A stretch of DNA of 64,000 nt from Vibrio aestuarianus (lineage in GTDB: Bacteria; Pseudomonadota; Gammaproteobacteria; Enterobacterales; Vibrionaceae), in NCBI RefSeq assembly GCF_012395185.1, contig NZ_JAAZTU010000026.1:1-64000 (forward strand), written 5' to 3'. Both the position numbers and the translations under genes were made by a program. A model generated the notes under the pieces. The model made no database searches. It was not told the DNA's origin and saw only the letters and a program-made list of their open reading frames with translations. This document shows, piece after piece, positions 55,950 to 64,000 of the stretch; within the stretch, counting starts at the first letter, position 1; every line of letters begins with the position of its first letter.

Positions 55950-57557
55950 TTACTTCACGGTATGAGTCAGGACATAATCAGGGCCAGCCGTTTGTGCAGT
56001 AACTACCTTCAACTGATTAACATCCGCTCCAGCTCCACGATAGTAGTTAAAACCATTCTCAATGCTTGTTGCCGGCAGTGTCACTGAATAGTGGCCAATT
56101 TGTTCAGCAGAAGTTACGGTTCCTACATAAAATTCTTCCGAATACGTTGCATCAACCAGTGGGTATTCTTTCGTTGCGCGTACGCTGACAAATTCAGGAG
56201 ATAATGAGTTATCAACAACATTATGACTGAAGGATACATTCACACCTGAATATATAGCCTCAACTTCGGTGTTATCAAATAGGCTTACTCGGTGAGTTTG
56301 ATTGCCATAAATGATACCCCATTCAGTATCAACCAAGGTATTATTCTCAATCGTAATATTTTTTGGCGTCCACTGTTTATTCAGTTCCTTCCCTTTCACA
56401 GATTGATCTAAACGTTCACCATTCTTTACATCAATGATGCCAGTATTAATCACAATACCACCACGTAGATCCGCATTCCCTTCTATTACGCCATCACGAC
56501 CACGAGTATTGGCAATGTAGTTATTACGGATGACATGATCTTCATCATAAATGCGCACACCACCCGTTAATAGTTTACCGTTACCTAAGATAACGTTGTC
56601 TTCAACCGTATTGCCTTTACCATGTCTTAGGGAAATCAAGGCGGTACTTTCAAAAATAGTGTTGCCTGCAATCGTGTTATCGCCAGATTTGACCGAAATC
56701 AGCTCTCGTTCACCATCCATATCAATCATTAAGTTATCGATAAATTGAGAGCTAGAATCAAACTGAGACGCTTTAGAATCACCAATTCGAATTGCTTCCC
56801 AGCTATTGCCGTTATATCGGATTGCTTGTTCAATATCGAATTCATTGAACTGATTTGGCTTTTGATCAAGGAAGATGTTATTCGCAATTAAGTGGTGGTC
56901 TGGCTGTTCATCTTTTTGAACCCCAATCAAAGTGCCTCGCTTTTGCTTGCCTTCGAATCGGTTGTTGATGACTTTACCTTCTTTACCCCACAGCGACACC
57001 CATAGATATTTTGGATATTCAGAACGACGCGCATCGGGCTCATAAGTGTAATCATGGTTGAAGTAATAAAAGGTTGAATTTTTCAGCGTGTTGCGATCAC
57101 CCATCATACGTACAGCACCAAATCTCTCATTTGGGCCACCTTCGGTGAACACAAGACCATCGATAGTGATGTCATTACCTTTAAGCTCAAATTGTACAAG
57201 ACCGGTTAACCATACTGTACCTGGCTGTTGTGCCGTAACGGTGATGTTTTTCGCTTTAATAGTAACTTGGCCTAGACTTTCATACCTACCACTAGGAATA
57301 ACGATAGTCGTACCATCAGGCGCATTTTCAATTTGCTTTTTAAGCTCTTCAACTTGGTCCGATGAAGCTTGCTGCAGTTGATCGCCATTGACAACATGAT
57401 GACGATCGCTTGTAAGTAGATAATCACGAGTAATATCAGCAACAGCAATCGAGGCTGTAGTTGATGCTGCTTTCTTAGTTGGCTCACTGCTACAGCCCGA
57501 TAAAGACACAAGTGCTAACGCACTCAAAATCGCAGTAGAAATCATGGTTTTATTCAT
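55950..57557 (-). CDS. Alginate lyase, polysaccharide lyase family 6 (lipoprotein)
   Basis: 535 residues from MNKTMISTAILSALALVSLSGCSS, a lipoprotein signal; the frame opens 42 bp earlier. The remainder is a right-handed beta-helix. The PL6 catalytic pair is recognisable: Lys in LISVKSGDN (about 290) and Arg in LISLRHGKGN (about 311), 21 residues apart, as in chondroitinase B-type enzymes. NGNSWEAIRIGDS is a conserved substrate-binding block. It probably cleaves alginate outside the cytoplasm. A terminator separates it from the symporter. Confidence 0.9.
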   Translation of the reverse strand: MNKTMISTAILSALALVSLSGCSSEPTKKAASTTASIAVADITRDYLLTSDRHHVVNGDQLQQASSDQVEELKKQIENAPDGTTIVIPSGRYESLGQVTIKAKNITVTAQQPGTVWLTGLVQFELKGNDITIDGLVFTEGGPNERFGAVRMMGDRNTLKNSTFYYFNHDYTYEPDARRSEYPKYLWVSLWGKEGKVINNRFEGKQKRGTLIGVQKDEQPDHHLIANNIFLDQKPNQFNEFDIEQAIRYNGNSWEAIRIGDSKASQFDSSSQFIDNLMIDMDGERELISVKSGDNTIAGNTIFESTALISLRHGKGNTVEDNVILGNGKLLTGGVRIYDEDHVIRNNYIANTRGRDGVIEGNADLRGGIVINTGIIDVKNGERLDQSVKGKELNKQWTPKNITIENNTLVDTEWGIIYGNQTHRVSLFDNTEVEAIYSGVNVSFSHNVVDNSLSPEFVSVRATKEYPLVDATYSEEFYVGTVTSAEQIGHYSVTLPATSIENGFNYYRGAGADVNQLKVVTAQTAGPDYVLTHTVK

Positions 57558-57579
57558 ATTGATCTTCACTTTAAAAATA

Positions 57580-57615
57580 GTTAAAGCGGCGTAAATCATT
57601 TATCGCCGCTTTAAC
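57580..57615 (-). terminator. Terminator of the symporter transcript
   Basis: Perfect 12-bp stem GTTAAAGCGGCG (57580-57591) with CGCCGCTTTAAC (57604-57615). A-rich sequence before it becomes the minus-strand U tract. It may attenuate expression of the PL6 gene. Confidence 0.75.
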
Positions 57616-57641
57616 TTTTAGAGATTAAGTCAGTCCGTTAC

Positions 57642-59420
57642 TTAATTTTCAGTCGCTACTTCGTTCGCATTCTCGATTTTATCGTCCACCGCTTTAACCA
57701 ACAGTAGACCCACACCAAGTACGATCGCACCGCACAATACAAAAATCATGCGTCCCCAGAACGGGTTTGGTAGTAAAAACATCGCCATCACACCAACACC
57801 CGCAAAAGCAATGAGTGAACCAAGCATTTTGCGTTGTTTGTTATCAAGTTTCTGTTGTGCAGAAGACTCTGATACAAGTGGTGTGGCCAAGTTTTCGAAG
57901 AATTTATCGACATCAGCTTGGCGCTCTGCTGAAAGGGGTTTGTAGAACAAGGTGGTTGCCATGAAGAAGCCTCCAGTGATCACCATGTGACTGATCAAAC
58001 CAATTGCAACTTTCAAGTCGGCCCATTCACGACCCGTTAAAGGTTGTAAGTCGAACCAATTCTGAATTGTTTCTGCGTTAATAACGAAACCAACGTAGTA
58101 AGAAACCAGTGCACCAACAACCAATGTACCCCAGCCAGCCCAGTCAGGCGTTTTCTTAATAAAGAAGCCAAAGAAGGCAGGAATTGTCATTGGGAAGCTA
58201 ATTAACGCACCCACGTACATCATTGTATCGAACAGGCTTAGCCCTTTTAGCGAGTTAATAAATAGCGCCACCAAAATGATCACAATGCCGAACACAGTGG
58301 AGGTGATTTTTGAAACGAAAACCAACTCTTTCTCTGTTGCATCAGGACGCAGAACCGGTTCATAGAAATTCTTAACGAAGATACCAGAGTTGCGGTTTAA
58401 CCCAGAATCCATAGACGACATGGTCGCAGCAAACATGGCGGCAATAAGAAGCCCAACCATACCAGCAGGCATGTATTCTTCTACAAAATATAGATAAGCG
58501 AAATCAGCCGCTTTCTTACCAGCTTCTGGATATATTGCTGCTAAATCAATACCTTGACCTGCGATAAACCATGACGGCATAAACCAAATAATTGGACCTA
58601 TCGTCATTAATACACACGCTAACAATGCCGCTTTTTTCGCGTTTTTAGAATCTTTTGCCGCCAAATAACGGTAAGAGTTCAACATGTTATTGGTAATGCT
58701 AAATTGCTTAACAAAGATGAAGAATGCCCAAATTCCAAAGATACTGAGATAATTTAGGTCATTACCTGAAACAAATGAGGCACCTTCTTGAACTGGGAAA
58801 TTATTAATAATTTCACCGACTCCACCACCTTGAATAACCGCAACGACAGCACAGGTTACCGTTACAGCCATGATAATCACCATCTGCATAAAATCAGAAG
58901 CAATAACCGCCCATGAGCCACCCGTCACTGACATCACTAGCACCACGAGGCCAGTCAAAATGATTGTGGTCGTCATATCAAAACCGAAGATGCCAGACGC
59001 AATGATCGCCAAACCGTTTAACCAAATGCCGGCTGAGATAACGCTATTTGGCATCCCAGACCAAGTAAATACTTGTTCATTGTGCTTACCAAAACGCATA
59101 CGGATCGCTTGTATAACCGTAACAACACGCAATTGACGGAATTTAGGCGCAAAATACAAATAATTCATTAGATAACCGAAAGCGTTAGCAATGAAAATAA
59201 TCGCTACCGCAAACCCATCATTAAACGCTTTACCCGCTGCGCCTGTAAATGTCCACGCACTAAATTGCGTCATAAAAGCTGTGGCACCGACCATCCACCA
59301 CAGCATGTTACCCCCCCCACGGAAGTAGTCGCTGGTATTACTGGTAAATGTTCTAAACATCCACCCTATAGCAATTAGGAATAAAAAGTAGATTCCTACG
59401 ATTAAAGTATTGAGTTCCAT
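57642..59420 (-). CDS. Sodium:solute symporter (SSS family), probably for unsaturated uronates
   Basis: 592 residues, about 14 membrane spans. SSS features: FRGGGNMLWWMVGATAFMTQFSAWTFTGAAGKAFNDG at the N-terminus and MFAATMSSMDSGLNRNSGIF in the middle. It resembles the Toa-type symporters that import monomeric or short alginate products in alginolytic Vibrio. A GntR-like palindrome (59481-59491) lies about 60 bp upstream, overlapping the probable -35 region. Na+ dependence and substrate are inferred from family and context. Confidence 0.88.
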   Translation of the reverse strand: MELNTLIVGIYFLFLIAIGWMFRTFTSNTSDYFRGGGNMLWWMVGATAFMTQFSAWTFTGAAGKAFNDGFAVAIIFIANAFGYLMNYLYFAPKFRQLRVVTVIQAIRMRFGKHNEQVFTWSGMPNSVISAGIWLNGLAIIASGIFGFDMTTTIILTGLVVLVMSVTGGSWAVIASDFMQMVIIMAVTVTCAVVAVIQGGGVGEIINNFPVQEGASFVSGNDLNYLSIFGIWAFFIFVKQFSITNNMLNSYRYLAAKDSKNAKKAALLACVLMTIGPIIWFMPSWFIAGQGIDLAAIYPEAGKKAADFAYLYFVEEYMPAGMVGLLIAAMFAATMSSMDSGLNRNSGIFVKNFYEPVLRPDATEKELVFVSKITSTVFGIVIILVALFINSLKGLSLFDTMMYVGALISFPMTIPAFFGFFIKKTPDWAGWGTLVVGALVSYYVGFVINAETIQNWFDLQPLTGREWADLKVAIGLISHMVITGGFFMATTLFYKPLSAERQADVDKFFENLATPLVSESSAQQKLDNKQRKMLGSLIAFAGVGVMAMFLLPNPFWGRMIFVLCGAIVLGVGLLLVKAVDDKIENANEVATEN

Positions 59421-59480
59421 CTTAAGACCTTTTTAGTGATGAGGTTTAATGTTCACACTATAAAACTCACCCAGACAGAT

Positions 59481-59491
59481 TTGTAGTACAA
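59481..59491. promoter_or_regulatory. GntR-type palindrome upstream of the symporter
   Basis: TTGTAGTACAA, a perfect 11-bp palindrome around a central base, within ATTTGTAGTACAAT. The same 14-mer occurs inverted at 59994-60007. FadR-subfamily regulators use sites of this shape. Confidence 0.55.
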
Positions 59492-59753
59492 TATTGAAAA
59501 TGCGTGACTAAAATCTAAGTTACAACATGACCTCATTATGGTTCGGTGATCCAAGTCAAGTATACGAAAGCAGCCAAAACCATCGATCAATTCAATATTT
59601 TTCTATCAAAAACGCCAAATTTAGGCCTTTTAGTATTAAATGTTGATTTGATATCCCTATTTTAAAATAGTGATTACTTACACTTACAATAGAAGCAGAA
59701 GTATTTTTGTATGATTAGAAATGATTGTGGTTTAGATATGGATGCAATGACAT

Positions 59754-59791
59754 AAAAAAAACGCTCGTACTGCCTGTATCAGTATGAGCGT
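59754..59791 (-). terminator. Orphan minus-strand terminator
   Basis: ACGCTCGTACTG (59761-59772) pairs with CAGTATGAGCGT (59780-59791), with one G-U-type mismatch. Eight A residues (59754-59761) give the U tract on the minus strand. No leftward gene lies upstream of it, which is why a small RNA is proposed. Confidence 0.8.
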
Positions 59792-59981
59792 AAATCGAGG
59801 GAGATCCGTTGCTAGGTTTCGATCGTCGTTAGAACGCCTAACAAACATTATAGTTATAAGTTGGGAGCAACAATTGAAGTGCTAATTCAAACGCTTCAAT
59901 AAATCATTCTTTAGCCACCGGCTATAAACCTGAAATGAACGGGGTCTTTGAATGGCAAAAGGTTAGCCTGTTCATTCTTTT
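59754..59981 (-). ncRNA. Candidate small RNA between symporter and lyase genes
   Basis: About 228 nt. A minus-strand promoter is visible: -35 TTGATT (60010-60015), 16-bp spacer, -10 TATACT (59988-59993), predicting a start near 59981. The transcript would end at a hairpin with a U tract (59754-59791). No open frame of useful length with a ribosome site is apparent. An internal stem-loop TAGCC-GGT-GGCTA is visible. I recognise no known RNA family. The 812-bp gap holding it (59421-60232) has no other gene. Confidence 0.5.
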
Positions 59982-59987
59982 CACTAA

Positions 59988-60015
59988 AGTATAATTGTAC
60001 TACAAATAAAATCAA
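59988..60015 (-). promoter_or_regulatory. Promoter of the candidate sRNA with operator in the spacer
   Basis: TTGATT and TATACT boxes are separated by 16 bp, and the palindrome TTGTACTACAA (59995-60005) fills that spacer. A repressor bound there would block RNA polymerase directly. Confidence 0.55.
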
Positions 60016-60232
60016 TAATAAAAATCATGAACTCTTGATGTAGAACACATTTTCTACGTACCTTCAAACACACAGCACCAAGATAAATACATAACACATT
60101 GTATTTAAAGTGTGAAATCAAGACTCGTCAAACATTGAATCATAATTGCAAGCAATTAGATAAGATTCACAGATCCCTACCTCTTTTTGCCTTATCATAT
60201 TTGTATTACGTTACTACTTAAGGTTCTATTTT

Positions 60233-61492
60233 ATGAAAAAGAATAAAATGCTACGTCTTGCGGCCAGCATTGGTTCATTTATGTTCGCGACAAACGGCTT
60301 TGCTGCTAATTTTGTGTTTTTAGATGAAGCAACGCTCAACACAAACCGAACAATTCTAAATTCAGACAAAGTAACGCCATCAATGAACCACAGTTACCAG
60401 TTACTGCTAGAAGAGGCCGAACTCGCTATGGTCGAAGGGCCTTTTACTGTAACAGACAAAGGGATGATTCCACCCAGTGGTGACAAACATGACTATTTGA
60501 GTATCAGTCCTTATTGGTGGCCAGACGAAGGTAAAAGTGATGGCCTGCCGTGGATTCGCCACGACGGTAAAACGAACCCGGCTTCGAAAACAAATGAAAC
60601 CGATTCCACGCGTATTGGCCACTTCACCCGCTCGGTACGAGCATTAGCGCTAGCGTATTATTTCAGTCAAGATGAAAAATACGCCACACAAGGTATTGAA
60701 TACATCAGAACGTGGTTCATCAACGAAGACACTAAAATGAACCCTAATGTAAATTTTGGCCAAGGTGTTCCCGGGGTTGCAGATGGCAGACGTAGTGGCA
60801 TCATTGACACACGGACATTGGTTGAGCGTACATTAGATGCTATCGCAATTTTATCTCAGTCTGCACAGTGGACAAAGAGCGATGAACAACAAATTACTCA
60901 GTGGTATAGCGATTACTTAGATTGGTTAATTGTCGATGATTTGAGCGGTGGCCCTCAAGGTGAAGCCTACTCACCCAATAACCATGGTACATGGTATGAC
61001 TACCAAGTCGCTGGTATCGCCTATTTTCTAGGAAATGAAGTCCTGACCAAACAGATGATACAAAAAGGAAAGATGCGCGTTGATACTCAGTTTGAAAAAG
61101 ATGGCTCCCAACCACATGAAGTTCAACGCACTCGTGCTTACCACTATCATTACTTTAGTTTGGATCCGTTAGTCGGTATTGCACAACTAGGCGATAAAGT
61201 CGGCATTGATCTCTGGCATTATACGAATAAGAATGGCGGTTCATTAGCGCAGGGGATTCAACTGATGGCAAACTACAATGACCCAGAAACTAAATGGCCA
61301 TATACCCAAAAAGACAAACGTCGCCGTGTAGAGCGAATGACCCCTATCTACGTCAAAGCAGGAAATGCGATGCAAAATCAACAGTGGATAAATCTTGCGA
61401 CTAGCACTGACTTCAGCCAATTTACTGTTAAGAAAAACCTAGCAGAAGTGTGGGCACAGCGAGATATTGAACTTCTCTATTCGATTCGCTAA
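60233..61492 (+). CDS. Alginate lyase-superfamily protein (PF05426-like, PL5/PL38 type)
   Basis: 419 residues with a signal peptide (to about residue 24). An alpha/alpha-barrel pattern fills the rest. Characteristic stretches are SGDKHDYLSISPYWWPD, TRIGHFTRSVRALALAYYF, SPNNHGTWYDYQVAGIAYF (NNHGxxYD, likely active-site Asn/His) and RTRAYHYHYFSLDPL. The pattern fits the Alginate_lyase Pfam family. Its exact PL family and substrate (mannuronan, glucuronan) cannot be settled by eye. It has its own promoter region and is followed by the YhcH-family gene. Confidence 0.82.
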   Translation: MKKNKMLRLAASIGSFMFATNGFAANFVFLDEATLNTNRTILNSDKVTPSMNHSYQLLLEEAELAMVEGPFTVTDKGMIPPSGDKHDYLSISPYWWPDEGKSDGLPWIRHDGKTNPASKTNETDSTRIGHFTRSVRALALAYYFSQDEKYATQGIEYIRTWFINEDTKMNPNVNFGQGVPGVADGRRSGIIDTRTLVERTLDAIAILSQSAQWTKSDEQQITQWYSDYLDWLIVDDLSGGPQGEAYSPNNHGTWYDYQVAGIAYFLGNEVLTKQMIQKGKMRVDTQFEKDGSQPHEVQRTRAYHYHYFSLDPLVGIAQLGDKVGIDLWHYTNKNGGSLAQGIQLMANYNDPETKWPYTQKDKRRRVERMTPIYVKAGNAMQNQQWINLATSTDFSQFTVKKNLAEVWAQRDIELLYSIR

Positions 61493-61567
61493 GACCATAA
61501 TATCTATATTAAAAACTCTAGGCTAAATATACCCATTCACGCCTAGCAGAAACATCAATGTATTTAA

Positions 61568-62038
<471 letters not shown>

Positions 62039-62074
62039 TTGCCATTCCATTCCCTAAACTATTGTTTTTCTACT

Positions 62075-62107
62075 CTTCATTATCGCCTCTTTCTGGCGAT
62101 AATGAAG
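62075..62107. repeat. 13-bp perfect hairpin after the YhcH-family gene
   Basis: CTTCATTATCGCC (62075-62087) pairs with GGCGATAATGAAG (62095-62107), with a 7-base loop and no U tract. It may stabilise or end the upstream mRNA. The rest of the 398-bp gap before the porin gene is AT-rich and shows no gene. Confidence 0.6.
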
Positions 62108-62436
62108 GTCAGTAACAAGTTAACGATATCACTCTATTTCCGCTTCGTAGACCATTTCACAAGTCAAACCTAAGCAGCTTTGTATTATAAAATAACTTAT
62201 GGAGATAGATTTCAGACCTTGAAAACTTGCTTCGAATCACAATTCCAAAAATCCCCCTCTAATAACCACCGGCACAAAGCCAACACAACCAATTGATATA
62301 AAAAGATAAATGTCATTTGAAATATTATTTTACATCCTTATTTCTTCGTAAAGGCACAAGAGCGATCGCTATCACAGTCATTATTAACCCATACAAATAT
62401 AATTAGCATATCTTAATACAAATAGAGTATCATAAA

Positions 62437-63144
62437 ATGAAACCAATCAATAAACTGACTATTGCAGTGTGCACCACCCTACTTTCAACTTCTGCACTTT
62501 CTGCATCTATTGATATTCGCCATGAATACAAACACAGCTCAGAGCAACACGCTACGCGTGTAAAAATGAACGAAAGTATCAACAATCTTTACTTTAGCGG
62601 TGAACTAAAGTTCAAAGGCAAAGATGGCGAATTTTTAGAAGACCTACAGAATAATGGTTGGGAATTCGATTGGGGCTACCGTGTTAAACTTAACGACAAT
62701 TGGACATTAATCCCAGGTATGCCTGTTGAAAGCCGTTCTTCGGGCATGACCTATAAGCCTCAACTGCGCGTTACTTATGCTTTTGATAATGTCGAAGGAC
62801 TCACTCTGAGCGGTCGTTATCGCTATGACATGTATCAAAATAATAATACAGATGATAAACGTCGCCATCGCCTAACTGGTAATCTCGGCTACAAGTACGA
62901 AAAATGGAGCTTTGGTTTAGAAGCAAATTACTACAAAGCTGATGATTACGAGTTATTCAAAGATAAAGAAACTGATGTAGAATACAATTCAACCATTCGA
63001 CGTACAATTGGCCAATGGTCTCCATACGTTGAATTTGGCTACATCAGCTACAAAGATAATGGCGGGTTCGATATCGGTGACGGCTCGACAACGAACAATG
63101 ATTATGAACTACGCAGCCGTATCGGTGTGAGTTACAGTTTCTAA
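62437..63144 (+). CDS. KdgM-like oligouronate porin
   Basis: 235 residues with a signal peptide (to ALSAS). The mature part starts IDIRHEYKHSSEQHATRVKM and is built of alternating strands ending in LRSRIGVSYSF with a terminal Phe: a 12-strand outer-membrane barrel of the KdgM/KdgN family. These porins admit acidic oligosaccharides such as oligoalginate. A weak ATTTGTATTA-like site (62413-62423, minus strand) sits just before the start. It ends at a strong shared terminator. Confidence 0.9.
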   Translation: MKPINKLTIAVCTTLLSTSALSASIDIRHEYKHSSEQHATRVKMNESINNLYFSGELKFKGKDGEFLEDLQNNGWEFDWGYRVKLNDNWTLIPGMPVESRSSGMTYKPQLRVTYAFDNVEGLTLSGRYRYDMYQNNNTDDKRRHRLTGNLGYKYEKWSFGLEANYYKADDYELFKDKETDVEYNSTIRRTIGQWSPYVEFGYISYKDNGGFDIGDGSTTNNDYELRSRIGVSYSF

Positions 63145-63166
63145 CATTCAAGTCTATTGCATTCAT

Positions 63167-63200
63167 TTAAAAGCGCTCGGCATTTGCCGAGCGCTTTTTT
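63167..63200. terminator. Bidirectional terminator between porin and EamA genes
   Basis: AAAAGCGCTCGGC (63169-63181) pairs perfectly with GCCGAGCGCTTTT (63186-63198), loop ATTT, with A and T runs at the two ends. Confidence 0.93.
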
Positions 63201-63207
63201 CATTTTG

Positions 63208-64000
63208 TTATTCAATAACGCGTTGTTTTCTTTTCCTAGTAAGACTTCTCAGCATTGGTTTCCAACGAATTGGCATCATTGGTATAACAATAAGTGCTAT
63301 TCCGAAGGCGGTGAAAATATCGGGAATTTCATCAAACCAAATTACACCAAAAAACGTGACAAATGCTAAGCCAGAATACTCAGCCAGTGCTATTTGGCTA
63401 GCAGGAGCTTTTTTAAATGCGATAACCACCAAGGCATGATACGCAAGTACAAAAAGATTTATCGCCATAATCCACATCACGTGCTGCCAACTAATAACTT
63501 GCCATTCATAAACCGCCAAAACTAAAGCCAGTGGCAAAGTCATCAATGTTGTCCAAAACAGTGTGCACACTAATGGCTGGTCAGTCGGTAATCGACGGAT
63601 AAGTATATTACCTAATCCAATAGCTAGCGCACTACCTAAAGCAACAATGGCGGCCCAATGAAAGTGCTCCGGACGCAATACAATCAACACTCCTAAAAAA
63701 CCAATGGTTGTAGCAATTATTTTTCCAAGTGGTGGGTTTTCTTTAAGTAGCACCACTGATAAAGGTAAAACCAACAACGGTCCAACATAAAACATCGCAT
63801 TCGCTGTAGCCAATGTTAAGTGTGTGATCGCCACCATAGCACACGCACTGCCTAATAAGATGAGCTGGGCTCGCCAAAAAGTCACTTGGCTAAAACCATT
63901 CATACGTTTCACTTTTGGCAAACGTAACCATAAGGGAAATATAATAAGTAAGCTTAGTACTTGACGAATAAAGACATATTGAAACGTTGGCACTTCTCCG
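63208..64000 (-). CDS. EamA/DMT-family transporter, N-terminus beyond the window
   Basis: At least 263 residues. The GTG at 63991-63993 is probably an internal Val: the frame stays open to the edge (GEVPTFQYVFIRQ), and family members have 35-40 residues before this point. About nine membrane spans remain, with two EamA repeats (SQIALAEYSGLAFVTFFGVIWFDEIPD in the second). A small-metabolite exporter is likely; the substrate is unknown. Confidence 0.85.
   Translation of the reverse strand, partial: GEVPTFQYVFIRQVLSLLIIFPLWLRLPKVKRMNGFSQVTFWRAQLILLGSACAMVAITHLTLATANAMFYVGPLLVLPLSVVLLKENPPLGKIIATTIGFLGVLIVLRPEHFHWAAIVALGSALAIGLGNILIRRLPTDQPLVCTLFWTTLMTLPLALVLAVYEWQVISWQHVMWIMAINLFVLAYHALVVIAFKKAPASQIALAEYSGLAFVTFFGVIWFDEIPDIFTAFGIALIVIPMMPIRWKPMLRSLTRKRKQRVIE

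Noticed and set aside
63208..63993. EamA gene as complete with a GTG start at 63993
   Set aside because: The frame continues to the window edge and the family needs an additional N-terminal segment, so it is treated as partial.

Overview
The window looks like chromosomal DNA of a marine Vibrio or close relative. Support: a low-to-mid GC appearance, Vibrio-type RibA, HutA/HutZ/HutX/HutW, TonB1-ExbB1-ExbD1, a VieSAB-type signalling operon, and gene order that (from memory, not checked) resembles the V. cholerae ribA neighbourhood. I found no rRNA, tRNA, CRISPR array, transposase, integrase or phage gene. The last gene runs off the right edge.

Layout. 1-4.6 kb: envelope and housekeeping genes, including the gloC/mepK/ldtD (YcbL/YcbK/YcbB) peptidoglycan set. 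4.7-9.6 kb: a four-gene periplasmic iron-type operon (imelysin, di-heme DUF1111, second imelysin, DUF1513) behind a Fur-like box. 9.7-10.4 kb: ribA behind a Zur-like palindrome. 10.8-20.4 kb: a complete heme uptake and use locus (hutA; hutZXW; tonB1-exbB1-exbD1-hutBCD) with two more Fur-like boxes. 20.5 kb: trhO. 21.6-27.0 kb: sucrose PTS regulon (scrB, scrR, scrA, scrK) with matching operators. 27.2-29.2 kb: HlyD/DUF2955 efflux pair. 29.5-34.9 kb: ugpBAECQ glycerophosphodiester import and hydrolysis. 35.0-39.4 kb: two paralogous exported amidohydrolases on either side of a COG0523/CobW metallochaperone. 39.8-41.3 kb: a LysR regulator and an unknown periplasmic protein. 41.3-45.6 kb: a PdxY-like kinase divergent from a DUF1656-HlyD-FUSC efflux operon; this module lies between two inverted copies of a dispersed repeat and has a duplicated palindromic operator. 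45.6-52.6 kb: VieS/VieA/VieB-type c-di-GMP signalling. 52.7-54.4 kb: chemoreceptor. 54.6-63.1 kb: alginate/uronate utilisation genes (reductase, PL6 lyase, sodium-solute symporter, PF05426-type lyase, YhcH-family protein, KdgM-like porin). 63.2 kb to the edge: partial EamA transporter.

How the parts fit. The first third is metal nutrition: a Fur-controlled heme and iron block next to a probably zinc-responsive ribA. The middle is carbon and phosphate scavenging (sucrose, glycerophosphodiesters) plus small-molecule efflux. The last third couples c-di-GMP signalling and chemotaxis to breakdown of a brown-algal polymer, as expected of an alga-associated bacterium.

The most interesting unexplained items are: (1) an orphan promoter-terminator unit at 59.75-60.02 kb that looks like a small RNA gene, with a GntR-type palindrome in its promoter spacer and the same palindrome upstream of the alginate symporter; (2) the 21-bp palindrome repeated in the pdxY/efflux intergenic region; (3) the repeat-bracketed efflux module; (4) the metallochaperone between two KR-signal metalloenzymes. 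All coordinates and motifs were read by eye; no homology search was run.
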